Assembly: GCF_021134715.1 (NCBI RefSeq)
Contig: NC_060018.1
Span: 3,489,501 to 3,553,500, forward strand
Source of the DNA: Daphnia pulex
Lineage: Eukaryota; Arthropoda; Branchiopoda; Diplostraca; Daphniidae
Direction: 5' to 3'
Length of the DNA: 64,000 nt
Part shown: in pieces, positions 47,401-60,500 of the stretch
Layout: each line of letters starts with the position of its first letter
Position numbering within the stretch: position 1 is the stretch's first letter
The notes under the pieces: model-generated
What the model was told of the DNA's origin: nothing
Database searches by the model: none
The model's input: only the letters and a program-made list of their open reading frames with translations
Made by a program: the position numbers and the translations under genes

Positions 47401-49996
47401 AGACCTACCCAAAGGTATCGCACGAAAAAATTGCATAATTGACAAAAAAAACGAATAACCCCATCGGTAATAATTCATTCAGGTTATGGAGGTTGGCAGG
47501 CCATCGATGCTACGCCACAAGAACGTTCAGCTGGTAAGTCTCTCAAATTTGTCATTGCAATTACCAGTATTCGTTTATCCTGAATGTCTGAATTGAGCGG
47601 TACAAATAGACGACGGCCATGGCTAAGCATACAGATAGAATAAAAGTTAAAGTCTTCGTCGAAAATCACGTACGTACATCCACAGTATAGACTTAAGCCC
47701 ATACAACCCTCAGACTGATCAAATGGATAGAGACAAGAAGATAGATCTACAGACTCTCCCCTACATCTTGATAACAAATTTCTATTGGCATAGAGTATCA
47801 CTGACTAGCATCAGCCACCCCCACTCCAAGACAAAAACTTTTGATGTGTGGTGATACTTTACATGCCTATGAAAGCCAACAATGGGGGGGGGGAAACAAT
47901 GGATGATGTTGCATTGTTTGTACTACAAGTACGCAGTCATTGATAAATAGGAAGGATAAATTCTTTGAATATCAAAGAATTTCTGTCAACATACGAACAT
48001 TTACTCCGATTGTGTCTATTTTTGTATTCATTTATCGATTTCTTTCATCTTTTGTTTAAAAAAAAAGGATTCTACCAATGTGGCCCAGCTTCAGTTGAGG
48101 CCATTCGCAAAGGTCAAGTCGGATTGGCATATGACGTGGCTTTCGTACTCGCTTCTGTCAATGCAGGTGAATACAAGAAAAATCGAACGTGACTTTCTGT
48201 TGAAATTGCAAGATCCTGTCTATCTGATTCATTTTTGTTCAACAGATTGCGTCACATGGAAAGAGGACAAAACGTCGGAAATCGGTTACGTTCAAATGAA
48301 CTGCGATCGCTACAAGTAAATTAATACGGATTACTGATACGCTGGAAAGATTCACCAAACCAAAATTGATTTCTAATAATTGATTGTTTTTGCATTTCTT
48401 TTATATCAGAGTCGGAAAGCAGATTCTGACAAAGAAGCCCTTCGTCTTCGATACGGTCGGTCAATCAGACACGGATGACATCACGGACACGTACAAATCA
48501 TCAGAGGGTGAGTAAGTTTTTGGCAAACGGGTCGGCAATTCTATGTAGGTACAGGGTGCGCTGGGTTTTCCGAGCAGTAGCGGCAATTTCACGTCCAACC
48601 AGCCGCGAAGGCGGAAACGACACAGTATTCGAAAACTATATATATATATATATATATATAGTCTCCGGATATCATTCACGCGGGAAAGCAAGAGTCAGTC
48701 AGTCATTTTCCAAGCATTCCAAACATTTTTCTTTTCGGTTTTCCTTGTCTTTATCGACGATCAGGGTCGAATGAAGAGCGCATCAGCCTGTTAACTGCCG
48801 TCGGATCGTCTGTTCGAGCCAAACGTTTCTTCCGCTACCCCGAGAAAGCAGCCGAGGATATCGTCTTCGACTTGATTGAGCTTGAACGGATCCCCATCGG
48901 AGAATCGTTCAACGTCGTTGTCACACTGGAGGTATACGTCAAGACACCGATAACGAACGCATAAAACTGTGGTCTTAATTCTCATATTTTCGTCCATCAA
49001 ATATTCATTCCGTCCAACAGAATCGTTCCAAACAAGTGCGTACCATCAACGCTGTTCTGTCGGCAACCACCAATTTTTATAACGGAGTGAAGGCTCACTT
49101 AGTCCGTCATGCAACGGCAACTTTCGTCTTGCAACCGATGGCCCGTAAGACACAGCATATAGACACCACCCGATGAGAGAGAGTGCTTTGGCTATATGGA
49201 CATCCTTCCGAGTTCCGACTCTGAAGATAGTTCCATCCTTTTTCCTCCCATCTTTTTCCTCCATCCCAGCAGTATAGCATCCAATCCTGTTCCGCTTGTT
49301 CCCCTGCCGTCATCCGTCAGCTTTGCGACTCTTGACAAATGGGGGCCAGTCAACTGTTTATCCGAGTCATGCTGCGGTCTACTATACTCGCCTTTATGAT
49401 TTCCAATCTTTGGATTCTTTTCAATCTCATGTTCTGTATGTGCTCTCGTGTTTCGTAGGGGAGGAACTGCGGCTGCCCGTCTCCGCCAAAGACTACATGG
49501 GCAAATTGGTGGAATACGGCATTATGAAGCTGTGCGCGTCCGCCACCGTCAAGGAGACCAATCAGACATGGATTGAAGAGGATGATTTCCAAGTCATTAT
49601 GCCCAGCGTCGACATTAAGGTGAACATTCACTTCAAACGATCTTGTCTAGTGGTTTCCAGTGGCGAGCACACGGCAATCGACTTGTTTTCAAACGAAATG
49701 TTTTCTACAAATTGTAGGTTACCGGGTCGAAAAAAGTGGGACAGCCACTGGAGGTCATCTTCACTTTCGTCAACGTCCTCAAAATGCAGTTGACGCAGTG
49801 CAAAATGGCTTTCGAAGGACCAGGATTGACTCGCTCCGATTTCCGAGACTATCCAGATCTGGCGCCGGGAGAGACTCTGACCATTAAAATTAATTTGATG
49901 CCGAAATTCGCCGGAGAGCACAGCCTCGTCGCTTGTTTCGATTCCAAAGAGTTTACCGAAATCACGGGTGCGGTCAAAGTGGTCGTCACTAAATAA
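44445..49996 (+). CDS. Tg: Transglutaminase, annulin/hemocyte type (776 aa)
   Basis: Ca2+-dependent protein-glutamine gamma-glutamyltransferase; in arthropods it cross-links clotting protein and cuticle proteins. Fifteen exons: 44445-44541, 44619-44846, 44993-45126, 45168-45351, 45687-45937, 46214-46391, 47205-47414, 47483-47533, 48068-48166, 48246-48315, 48410-48507, 48765-48931, 49021-49144, 49459-49619, 49718-49996; 2331 bases, phases consistent. The N-terminal beta-sandwich ends near NPWCEEDSVYM. The core has Cys348 in [10 protein letters not shown], His413 in [12 protein letters not shown] and Asp436 in [11 protein letters not shown], with the usual 23-residue His-Asp spacing. Calcium-region blocks ([26 protein letters not shown]) and two C-terminal beta-barrels follow. 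There is no signal peptide, as in other arthropod transglutaminases. Exon 4 starts at 45,168 because an in-frame stop lies just before it. Confidence 0.97.
46405..46770 (+). repeat. Tandem duplication inside the largest transglutaminase introns
   Basis: Two diverged direct copies about 190 bases apart. CAAA(A)CGAAATT.GAAAC.AATTTTAAC begins at about 46,411 and 46,603. Both copies continue through GATCGATA.TA.AAAT, TCTTCATTT or similar, ATCTAGG.TTA, ACTGCTTTG.TATTGATAG and AATGTACA.ATTAAA. The first copy begins right at the exon/intron border. Confidence 0.7.
48637..48660. repeat. (TA)12 microsatellite
   Basis: Twelve perfect TA units in a transglutaminase intron. Confidence 0.95.
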
Positions 49997-51516
49997 CAAG
50001 TGTCGAATACTGACGACTGCCCCATCGCTTCGCTTTTGCTATGATACACAATGTCAATAATCGATTTAAAATGTCAATCCATATGAAGGCGTTACGCAGT
50101 GCCTGAAAGCTTTACTTCTCTTACTCACGCACCCTTTTTTCTCACGCGCCTGGAATAACTGCTGCCTGCCTAGAACACACTGTAGTAGTCCCATGTACTG
50201 TAATACTTGAATAAGACGCTGCCGCAAAATTGCCCTGTCGTTTTACCTACATAAGCCAAGCCGTTGAGGTTGAGCGTGTCGATGGTTCGTTGATCTCTTG
50301 ACACGAAGAGATATATTCCTTATCTTTTTTTCCAACATTTGTGCGAGAATATTTCGAACCATGCAGCACTTGAAAATATATTTAAAAAAACATGCGGACA
50401 TCTAGCCGGACCAACTAGTTACTTTGGCCGTAGCTTATTGTGATATTTGCCAAAAGATTTGAGCTCAAGGACAAAGTCCGTATTCGCTCTGGGGATCGAT
50501 CGATGTCTTGCATCGAACATTTTCCTTTTACAGACTTTAACGACGCATCGATTGCGCCGACAAGTCGCCATCCGAGACTGAAAGAGAAAGTTTCGCCGAG
50601 TGTGGACTGTGTGTGTGTGTGTGTGTATTACTTAACCCAAGTTATGAGTCACCCAACAACACTGCCCTCTATGAAGAACCAAAAGTAGTTTTTTCGCCTG
50701 CGGGTCGGAAAAAAAGGCCCAAGAAAAAAACTGAATAGCTGATGCACGTATAATAAATACACCAAATAAAAAAACAACAAAACCCGGATGAAGGCGGGTT
50801 CTCTCATATTTCTATTTGTTTCGAACCGTATCAAGCTTCCCCTATCTCCCACTACTATCTCCACCACACACGCAAACGAAGTACGACGTCGAAACAGACC
50901 AAACCTACCGGTACGAAACCTAGACTTCTGCTGCAGTCCACCACAACAACAAGTAGGCTTGACGGGAGGGAAAGTTGCTCAAGTCTCTTTCTTTTCTGAT
51001 TCATTCTGTTAGCCGTGAGTGTGTTCAACAAAACCAGCCACCGCTCTCTATCTTGTTTTCCACCTCGTTATTTTGTTGTTGTGTTCAGTTGAAAGACGAC
51101 AGAGACTGCGAACAGTTCTCACCGAATTATCGCGCGGCTGGGCCGGCAACAACGTGAAAAGGAATTCGGGAAAAACAGTTTTGTGCTTCACAAATCGTTT
51201 CAACAGCTGAAACAAAATTGCAACACAACACATCTTTTCGGGAATACACAAGTGTGGGCGTTACTGTGCAATTACATCAAAAGTATCGTAACATTAGAAG
51301 CCAAGATAAGACAGATGGCCAAGTGAACTTATCGTGTGCTACTGATCAAGGGGATTGAAGAGGGGAAAAGATTAAAAAAACCGACAGAACTGAGCGACAA
51401 CAAAGGTTCAACGTCGACTAGGGAGTGATATAAAATAATATTCAAGTGCCTCGTGTGCATGTCAAAATAACTGCAGGTGTCATTTCCAAGGACTAGTACC
51501 AGAATTCGACATAAAA
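49997..51516. other. Transglutaminase 3' UTR, spacer and myosin 5' leader
   Basis: The first several hundred bases form the transglutaminase 3' region, with a GT-dinucleotide run at about 50,608-50,626. A TTCAGTT initiator-like site lies near 51,085 and AC-rich leader-like sequence follows up to the myosin ATG. No other gene seen. Confidence 0.4.
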
Positions 51517-54500
51517 ATGGTAAGTCCTAATGTTCTGAAATGAAAAAAAAAAAAGCTCGTGCCAGACACGCGATGAGTCATTGCAGTGAATGGTTACAGT
51601 TATTTACGGTTGCTTGTGTTTACGTTTGGGGTTTTTCTTCGTCAATTAATAAGGGGCTTGTAGCAGAGGCACTCGGGCGTATTCTGCATTTCCTCTTTGG
51701 GGAGTACGCACTGGAGAGGAGGTAGGATACACGACCGGACGGAAACCCCAACTAAAAAAATATTAGGGCGTTGGCAGCGATAGTGTTTATCGCACAACAC
51801 TTTGTGTCACCCTCCCACACTCATCGTCAAGCGCTGCCTGTCTTCCAAAATCGATTTTAAGTTTTTGTTGATTTTTACTTTACGTGTAGACCGGTATTCA
51901 AATTACGATCGACTCCTTTTTGGCCTCTGCTGGGGACTTCTTGATCTTGTGGGTCTTAAAACGGTTCAGTTGTTAAGCCGAATAAAAAAGATAAGAATAA
52001 CGCAATTTGCTGCTTAAATTAAAGTACCGTAAGTTGAGGGACTTTCTACTCCGACGTCGATCTGTCGAAATAGGGCCCCTTCGAAAAAACACAAACACCA
52101 AGGCGTCTGACAGCGCATAATCAACAAAACACACACACAAATCACGTGCCGGAATGAAAACTTTCCTGTTTGTCAAAAAAAAGGTCGAACAACGGCAAAC
52201 GCTTTTTGTGTTGCCAGCCTACCTACCTATGTTTTAAGGTTTCAAAAAGTAGCTAGCCTATGAGTCTGATTAATCGAAACGAGAAGAAGAAGAAGAAGAA
52301 AAAAAGGCAAACCAGGAACTTGTGTTATCAGTCGCTCGGTTGGTAATATCAACAGAATGTGCGCTACTGGGGGGAATAATTGATTATTCGTCATCCAATT
52401 AAGTCGAATGAGCCGGGAGAAGGAGGGTTGGGATTGGAAGACACCCTACCTTTCTCCTTTTACCAACGCAGACGCCGACGACGTCGACAGGACCCGTGGA
52501 AATTGGGGGGGGGGGGGGGGGGGACAAGCTAAAGCGTCGACGCACCCAGCAGAATTTAATCCAATTACAGGCAGAAGGACAAGGGAGACAGAGAAGCAAC
52601 AATAAGGACATTTTCAAAATAGGAAAAAGGGCAGGTGTATAGAACGTACTGAAATCCCTATACTTAGACATCAGTACGCGTTTGTCAACGAGTTGGGCGA
52701 GGATGTTGCGTAAAACTGGCAGATCGAAACCGCCGAGTGTATTGGAAACGGGGCCAAGTTGGGGTGTTCAAGATGAGCCATTACAATTATCTCCAACCAG
52801 ATCGGCAACGCTTCCGCGGATGGGTAAAAAATCGCGAGCTCCAGCCATACCACCACCGGAGCCAAACTCCAGGTTGGCGAAAGTGGGTCGTCCGCGTACA
52901 GCGATAACGACCGGTATGGCGACGTTCCATCATCCGCGGAGAAAGTTTCACATCCCATGTAAGGGCAGACCCATCCTGCCGACAGACGACGACGAGGTAT
53001 ACTACAATGAACGATCGTCTTCTCGTTTTGCCTGACAGTTTTTTACTCGGCGAAAAGAAAATTTCGACAAAATGGATTAGATTTCCCCAAAAAACCAGCT
53101 CATCTTTTTTCCGGGATTTTCTCCTATTTTCTTCAACCGGTTTTATGTTAATGGCTCGTCCAAGTGTCATAATAAAGTCCCAATGTCCATTCCAGTCACG
53201 CGTTTAGTTTATGACGGAAAAATGTAGGAAAAAACCAGCCTGGATTCTTAAACTAACATGTGATATTTGACTTTCGAAGATTGGAAAATCAACGTTTTTC
53301 TTATCTCCCAACAGGTTTACCACTGGCAATCGCACAATGTCAAGACGGCCGGCGTGGATGACATGGTATTGCTCTCTCGAGTCACAGAAGATGAAATCGT
53401 CACCAATTTGCGCAAACGTTACCTTGATGATCAAATATTTGTAAGTTGGTCAACTTTCACAGCTTTTTATCAAACAAAAACAACAACAAAAAACTGTGCC
53501 AACTCTCCAGTAATAAATAACTTTTATTACCCGAAAAAACCAAAAATATTTTAGACGTACATCGGCCCAGTCCTCGTTTCCGTCAACCCATTCAAGACTA
53601 TGCCTTACTTCACCGATAAGGAAATCGAGCTTTATCAGGGAGCTGTAAGAATAAATATTGAACAATTTCCGCTTTTCTTTTAAGCATGGTTCGGTTGAAT
53701 TCGTTCACCCCGACCGCTGCCACAGAAAGAAAAAGGCCGACAATTGGCCTTATCACATTTCCTGTTGATTTTAATTTTCTCGCTATTTTCTTTCGTGATA
53801 TGCAACGCAGGCTTCTTATGAAAATCAACCTCATGTCTTCGCTCTGGCAGATAACATGTACCGCAATATGTTAATCGACGCCGAAAATCAATGCGTCATC
53901 ATCAGGTATTATTACCGTCGGGAACGTCTTTAACTGTTTTCTTTACTTTTTCTTTTCGTATCAAATTAGTGGCGAGTCCGGAGCGGGTAAAACAGTAGCC
54001 GCTAAATACATCATGAATTACATAGCTCGTGTGTCAGGAGGTGGCGACCGTGTTCGCCATTTAAAAGACGTTATCCTCGAGTCTAATCCGTTACTGGAGG
54101 CCTTTGGCAACGCCAAATCGGTCCGCAACAACAATTCTAGCCGTTTTGTAAGTTTCCTGACACAGATTCCAGACACACACACAATAAAAAGAAATCATTT
54201 TTATTTAAAAAATAATTTCTTGTTATTCTTTATATTCTCAGGGCAAGTATGTCGAAATTCAATTCTCGACTGGAGGCCAGCCAGTCGGCGGAAAGATTTC
54301 CAATTTCCTACTGGAAAAATCCCGCGTTGTCATGCGCAGTCGCCAAGAAAGGAGCTTCCATATTTTTTATCAATTGTGCGCTGGAGCCGACTCCCGTATG
54401 GAAGGTAAGGCGTTGAACTTAAGTTTGACTCGGACTACCAATGGCGACACCATACTCTATACCCAAACACCACAGTTGGTTTCAAATTGACTCGTCACAA

Positions 54501-57500
54501 AACAAAGTTTTCAAACTTTTCCAAGTATATTTCACATTCCTTAAAAAAAGATATCCTCATTCCCAAAAAATAAGTTAAAACGAATCAATAAATAAGATTA
54601 AAAAAACAAAAACAAAAAACAGTTTAAATTTTGACGAGCAATTTTTGTTTTGTTTTTGTTTTTTAAATGTTGCAGAGCAATTGGGCCTGGCCAGTCCGGA
54701 GAATTACGCCTACCTCAGCCAGAGCGGCACGTATACCGTCGAAGGCACTAGCGATGTTCAAGAGTTTCAAGAAACTATGAAAGGTAATACACGGAGCAAT
54801 TCAATGGTGAAAGGAAGAAAAAGAATTTAAATTTCAAAACTTTTTTTTTCTGTTTTCGGTTTCAAACTGATTCGACGCGTGGATTTCTTTCGTTGAATAA
54901 TTCAAACGAAATATCATAGCCATGTCCGTGGTGGGCCTCAGTGATCAAGAACAAAAAAACATTCTAAAATTAGTTTCCGCCATTCTACACCTAGGCAACA
55001 TTTCTTTCGTGGAAGATCGGAGCAATTTCGCCAACGTCCATGACGACCGATGTAAAAAGAAAAAAAAAGAAGAAATTTTTTTCAAAACAGTACAAATTTT
55101 AAAGCCATTTTCAACGTTATTTAAATTTTAGATTTGGATTTCCCGGCCTTTTTGCTCGAAATTGACTCGGTGGCTTTAAAGGCCAAGCTGACGGGCCGGA
55201 TATTTGAAAGCCATCGAGAACGAGTGAACATGACCCTCAACGTCGAGCAGGTGAAATGAATTCCCTTTCGATTTTCAAACTGTTAAAGCAATTCAATTTA
55301 AAAGTCAATCGTTTAACGATGAATGAACACCACCATAGGCCTGCTACAGTCGGGATGCTTTAGCCAAAGGATTGTTCAGTCGAATGTTTGATTTCCTCGT
55401 TCAGGTAATCATTATCTACCGCAGCAACTTTACTAGCTTTAAGAAATAAAGAAAAACTGGCCCTTTCTTGAATGGGGGGGAGTTGATCAATTGGAATAAC
55501 AAAGTAACAGTGGCTCGTTTCTTTTTTTTAGAAAGTAAACACTGCCATGGTAACGACGACTCCAGGATACAGCACTGGCATTTTGGACATTTATGGCTTT
55601 GAAATCTTTGAAAAAAACGGATTCGAACAGGCAAGTGATCAGAAAGATAAATTTTGAGAAGAATATTTGAGTTAATTGCCTAATGCATTGTACAGTTCTG
55701 CATCAACTTTGTCAACGAGAAATTGCAGCAGATCTTCATCGAACTGACGCTCAAAGCCGAACAGGTAAGAAATTTGTTTGAAACATTTCGGGATATAAAT
55801 ATTACGAAGGGGTACGAGAAGGAGACGTGAGAAAAAAAAGTTTCAAATCATAGGGGGGAGAGAAGAGGTAATAAAAAAAAGTGATCAAAGTTCCTGGTAC
55901 TGCACTACAAAAGTCCGATGCGAGACAGTGTCTTCTTAAACTTGCACCAGTACGTATAGCAATAGTCATAGGTCCGGGAAATAATGTTAAAATTGTAGTC
56001 GTCGTATTCCGGTCGGAAGTTCTGGTCGTGTCGATCGATTGATGGTCGGATTCGTGGACGCATTCCGTGTCGAATAGGATAGGGGCGAGAATATTGTCTG
56101 GCTTCTTCTTCTTCGCCAGATTTTGTGTCAACTGCTACAACTTCTTCGATAACTTTAGTCACATCAACTTCTTCCTTGACATTTTCTTCCGAGAGAAGGT
56201 TGCGGCTGTTTCCGGCATTCTTGATAATAGTTGCGGAGGCGGATGCGACCAGGTTGCTGCTCTCTGGCTTATTCTTGAGGCTGAGTTCGATGTTCTCAAT
56301 CTCTGTTACCGATTCGGCGAGTCCTGGATCTTCCGGAGTGGCCTCTGTTGTGAAGACTAAGAATTGCTGCTGGGCTTCCGTTTCAGTAACATCTGACGCA
56401 GCTGGACTCTCAGTTCCCAAATTGGCTGAATCTGTAGTCACATCAAAATTAACTGAACCGGAATCGTCAGCTACCACATCTAGTGGAGCATAGGAATCGT
56501 TATCGGGATTGGCTCCTGATCCGGACTGGACATTTGATTCATCATTAGCTTCGGTTGATAAAACAGCAGCTGATTCAGCTTCCGTCGAAGTCTCATCAGA
56601 TTCTGGGCTCGATCCTGATAGAGTTAGCGAGCCCAAAAGTACGGATGGGCCGCCAGTTAATATAACATCCGTCACAGCATCATCTTCATCTTTCAAGATG
56701 TTTTCAGTTGTAGCTTCGGTTGTGGTTTTCGTCGTCAAATCTTGTTCGGTAGGACTAAGGTCCGATTCATCATCTGCAGCCACTTCAGGCAATGGGGCAG
56801 GCCCTTTGGGTGGAATCGGTGATGTGGAATATTCCGTCGAAGATTCTTCAGCTAGAGTTGTTCCATCTCCGACTGTCACATTCTCTTCTTCGAATACAGC
56901 GTCAGTTGTCGAATCCGTTGTGGTTGTCAAATATGCATCGTCGGGGAGAGCCCCGGCGGGGTAATTCAGAAATGAGAACGAATCATTCCCGAAAATTAAA
57001 ATAGTGTGAATTATAGTGTTAACTATTTCAGTTGTTCCGGATTCTTCTGTCGTTGTCTCTTGATTGCTCAAGCTGTTCTCCGTTGTCAAAACTGTTTCGT
57101 CTGGGTAGGCATCCCCAGAAACATTTGCATGATTGTCCACAAGCAGCCCTTCGGTCTGAGATTCTTCTGTTGTTCCATATTTGTCCGTGCTAAAATCTGA
57201 TTCGCCATAACCAATGATCCATGGCACGGGACTTGAAAACTCTGTCGAGAGTTCGATTGAAGAATCAGTTGTTTGTTCCTCCACTTTAGCGACTGTCGTC
57301 AGTTCGATGGATTCATCGCTCGTTTGACCGGATTCATCGTTCGTTTGGTCGGATTCACTATCGACTTTCAATGCTTCCATGATCGAAAGATTACCAAAGT
57401 CTTGATTTACGAGCGATACAACGCCAGCAGCGTCCGTGACTGGTTCGGTCGTTGGCGTCGGATCAGAGGACGATGATTCAATTTCGTTCGACAAGGATTG

Positions 57501-60500
57501 CTGCGTGACGGTTGCCAGCTCAAGTGTGGGGCTATTCGATTCCTCCGTGATGGCGACGGTGCCTCCCGTTGAAATCGACAGTGTATCGGTGACGGCCACC
57601 TCATCTGCTTCCGCCGAAGTGATTGAACTTTGGCTTACGCTCGAAAGTTCCGTCGCCGACGAGGGCTCGACTGTGGTCTCTTCAGTAAGGGAAACAGAAG
57701 TTACGGCTGTTGTTGCAGACTCTAGTTCTTGTTGTTGTTGCTGAGGTTGGAGATCGGTCATGGTGGCATTGGGATCCATAGTCATGAGGAGAACACCACC
57801 AGGAGGGAGGCCAATGCCAGACAGACCGGGCAAAGGCTTTTTTACGGGTGACTGGATGATCCAGGAATTGGGTTTTAAAGAAGTGGCTTCATCAATCGTT
57901 CTTTGTTGACTCGATGCCACGGCAGCCATCAGCCAAACGGCAACCAATACCTTCGCCATTAAGTTGTTGCTGTTTATCCGTTGTAGAGATGCCATACTAT
58001 AGTCTCTTCTTTATTCAAGCCAAACAGAAAAAGTTGCTGTGTAACTGTCTGGGTTTTTGTTTTCGATTGAATCAGAGAAGCACACGCAAAGGAGTTAAAG
58101 GGGGAGAACACGATCTTTAGTTTTCAAAAAAATATTTGTTTTTCTCGGGGGAAGAGATTGAAGCGGCTGTGACCGCAGTCTTCAACTAACTGGAGGCCAC
58201 ACGGAAGAGCACCTTTTTATATGGTAGGGAGTACAAGACAGAAAAGAGCGAGCGGGAGAGAAGCGCAGCTCGCGTGTTGAATGAGTTTCACAGAATAGAA
58301 AAAAAAGAGCCAACGGGTTGGTGGCCCAGCCGGGGGAGTTTGGTGGTGTTCTTCCCTCCTCCGCCGTTTGGTGTTGTTGCTGTGCAACCGACGCAATCCA
58401 GCCCAACCCCTCTTCCTCCCGTTCCCATTCCCCCCTCCCTTCCGTGAGGTTCCGTCCAGGTATCAAAAAGTCCCGATTTTCATCACTGCCCTCCCTTTTC
58501 CTTCCTTCATTGGGGCTCTCTTTTCCCGCAATCGATGCGTTACGTGCGGGTCAATAAAATGACGTGACCCACCAACCGTTGGCCAACTTTTCTACAGTCT
58601 GTACCTCCAGAAAAAAATGCAGGTGAAAAAGAAAAAGAAAAAAATTGAAAATATGATATTGCCGACAGAGCCTGCTAACTTTGTTTCTTGACGGTTATGG
58701 AGCACTGGCGACTGGCTAGCGTATCACGCTGATACGTCTTTTTCTTTTTTTATTTCGTTTCACAACATTGGCTGATTATATCAAACGAGATCCCAAGTCT
58801 TTCAACCATGAAACATTCGCCGCTGAAATCAACACACAAAAAAAGAATCGAACTAACAAGCTCGAAGCTGCCGGGACACGCGGCTCGCTCCGTACAGGTC
58901 GAGCGCCAGCTGATTCTGGAAATCTTCGTGGTTTTCACGGCCCACGCGTGTGTCATCAGGTCGTGCTATTTCCGAGGACGTCAACGGGGTTTTACAAAAT
59001 GGCTTTCAAACATATTTCCTGGGACTGGCGTCGCAGACGATAAATTCCTTTCAGTCAGCTAATAATGCAGACAAAGACAAAAAAGAATCCCGGAATACAA
59101 AAGATGAAAAATGACAAGCCTTTTAATGCGAGTCCTTTTCACATCGAGATCCCTCATGGCGAGAATGATCAAACAGCCTCAATTGCGGCGCCAAAAGCCT
59201 GGTGAAATAATAAGAAGCCTAAGAAAAAAAGAAAGAAATGTTTCTAACGGTTTTCTCATCTCTCGTCTTTAAGTCGATCCATTATGTGTGTGTGGGAACG
59301 CACCATCCAGCAGGTCTTCTCTTCCAAGTCGTGCGTCTTTTCTTCTTTTTGATGAAGGCGTTCACACCGCAGCACCAATTGCTGTAGACGACCTACAGTA
59401 CAAATGGACGTCCTATACCTCGCAAACCTGCCGCCGGTCAATAACACATCCTGGCAAGGACATAACGAGTATCCCCAAGTTGCGCAAACGCTCGGAAGGA
59501 CTACATAGTATACATGGTTCTTCTTAGCTTAGCTCGCCTAAAAATATCTTTAGAGCCAAAAGATTGTATTTTTTTATTTTCGTTAAATGAGAGCACACTA
59601 ATCAAAGGGTCGTCCGCGTGTACACCAGCAATGGCGTTTCACTTTGGCTTTACCGTTAGAGCTAAGAGAGCCTTGCAGCGGCTTCCATTGCGTCTTTGTA
59701 TCGCGAGTCAAGTGGTATCATCGGAGAAAAGAATGGTATGGTCAAATTAGCGAAGCAGAGATCACGATCCCGCCAAAGTTATCACATGTAAGATAATTCC
59801 GGCAGGACATTCACTACTGTTCTGCTTTGCTTTGATGATATGCAAGAAGCCTTCCTTTAAATGTCAAAAGAAATAATCAGCAAGCAAAAGAAAAAAGATC
59901 TTCTCGGTAGAAAAAGAATTTCTGAATTCTTTGATAACGACGAGACGAGGTCATGTTCGGACGACGCCCCAAAAGTGGCCGAGGCAGCTAGTGCCTGGCG
60001 CCATCACGTCGATGCTCCTGATGATGACGATCGTCTCTTTTTGTTAATATCTTTTCATTTTTTTTTTCTTTCTCCCCAATGGAACACAATAGGAGGAGTA
60101 CGTACAAGAGGGCATCAAATGGACGGCAATAGACTACTTCAACAACCAAGTCGTCTGCGAGCTGATTGAAGGACGTCGACCTCCTGGTGTGTTGGCCATC
60201 CTGGACGACGTGTGTGCGACACTTCACGCCGTCAGCGAAGGTGCAGACAACGACCTCAAGCAGGTGAGATACACACAAAAAGACGAATACATTAAAAAAA
60301 AACGTCGGGTAATCATGAAAAACGACCTCGTTTTATGATTAATAAACCAACAATTCCTCCACGTCTTTCATTCCTTCCCTTGCCCGTCGTTAAAGTGTTA
60401 AAGACCCCGTGTGCGTCTGTGCGTTGCGTAGCCTCTGCTGGAACGTCTGGAGCCTACAACCTCTAACGCTTACCCAAAGGGCAATCTGTCTGACAATATT

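Noticed and set aside
52671..52958. Minus-strand frame opposite the candidate alternative myosin exon
   Set aside because: No signal or domain and no proper splice context; the plus-strand frame ends at a phase-correct donor.
56125..57744. Several plus-strand Ser/Val-rich frames opposite the nested gene
   Set aside because: They are reverse-complement shadows of the Thr/Ser/Glu codons of the 696-codon minus-strand gene.
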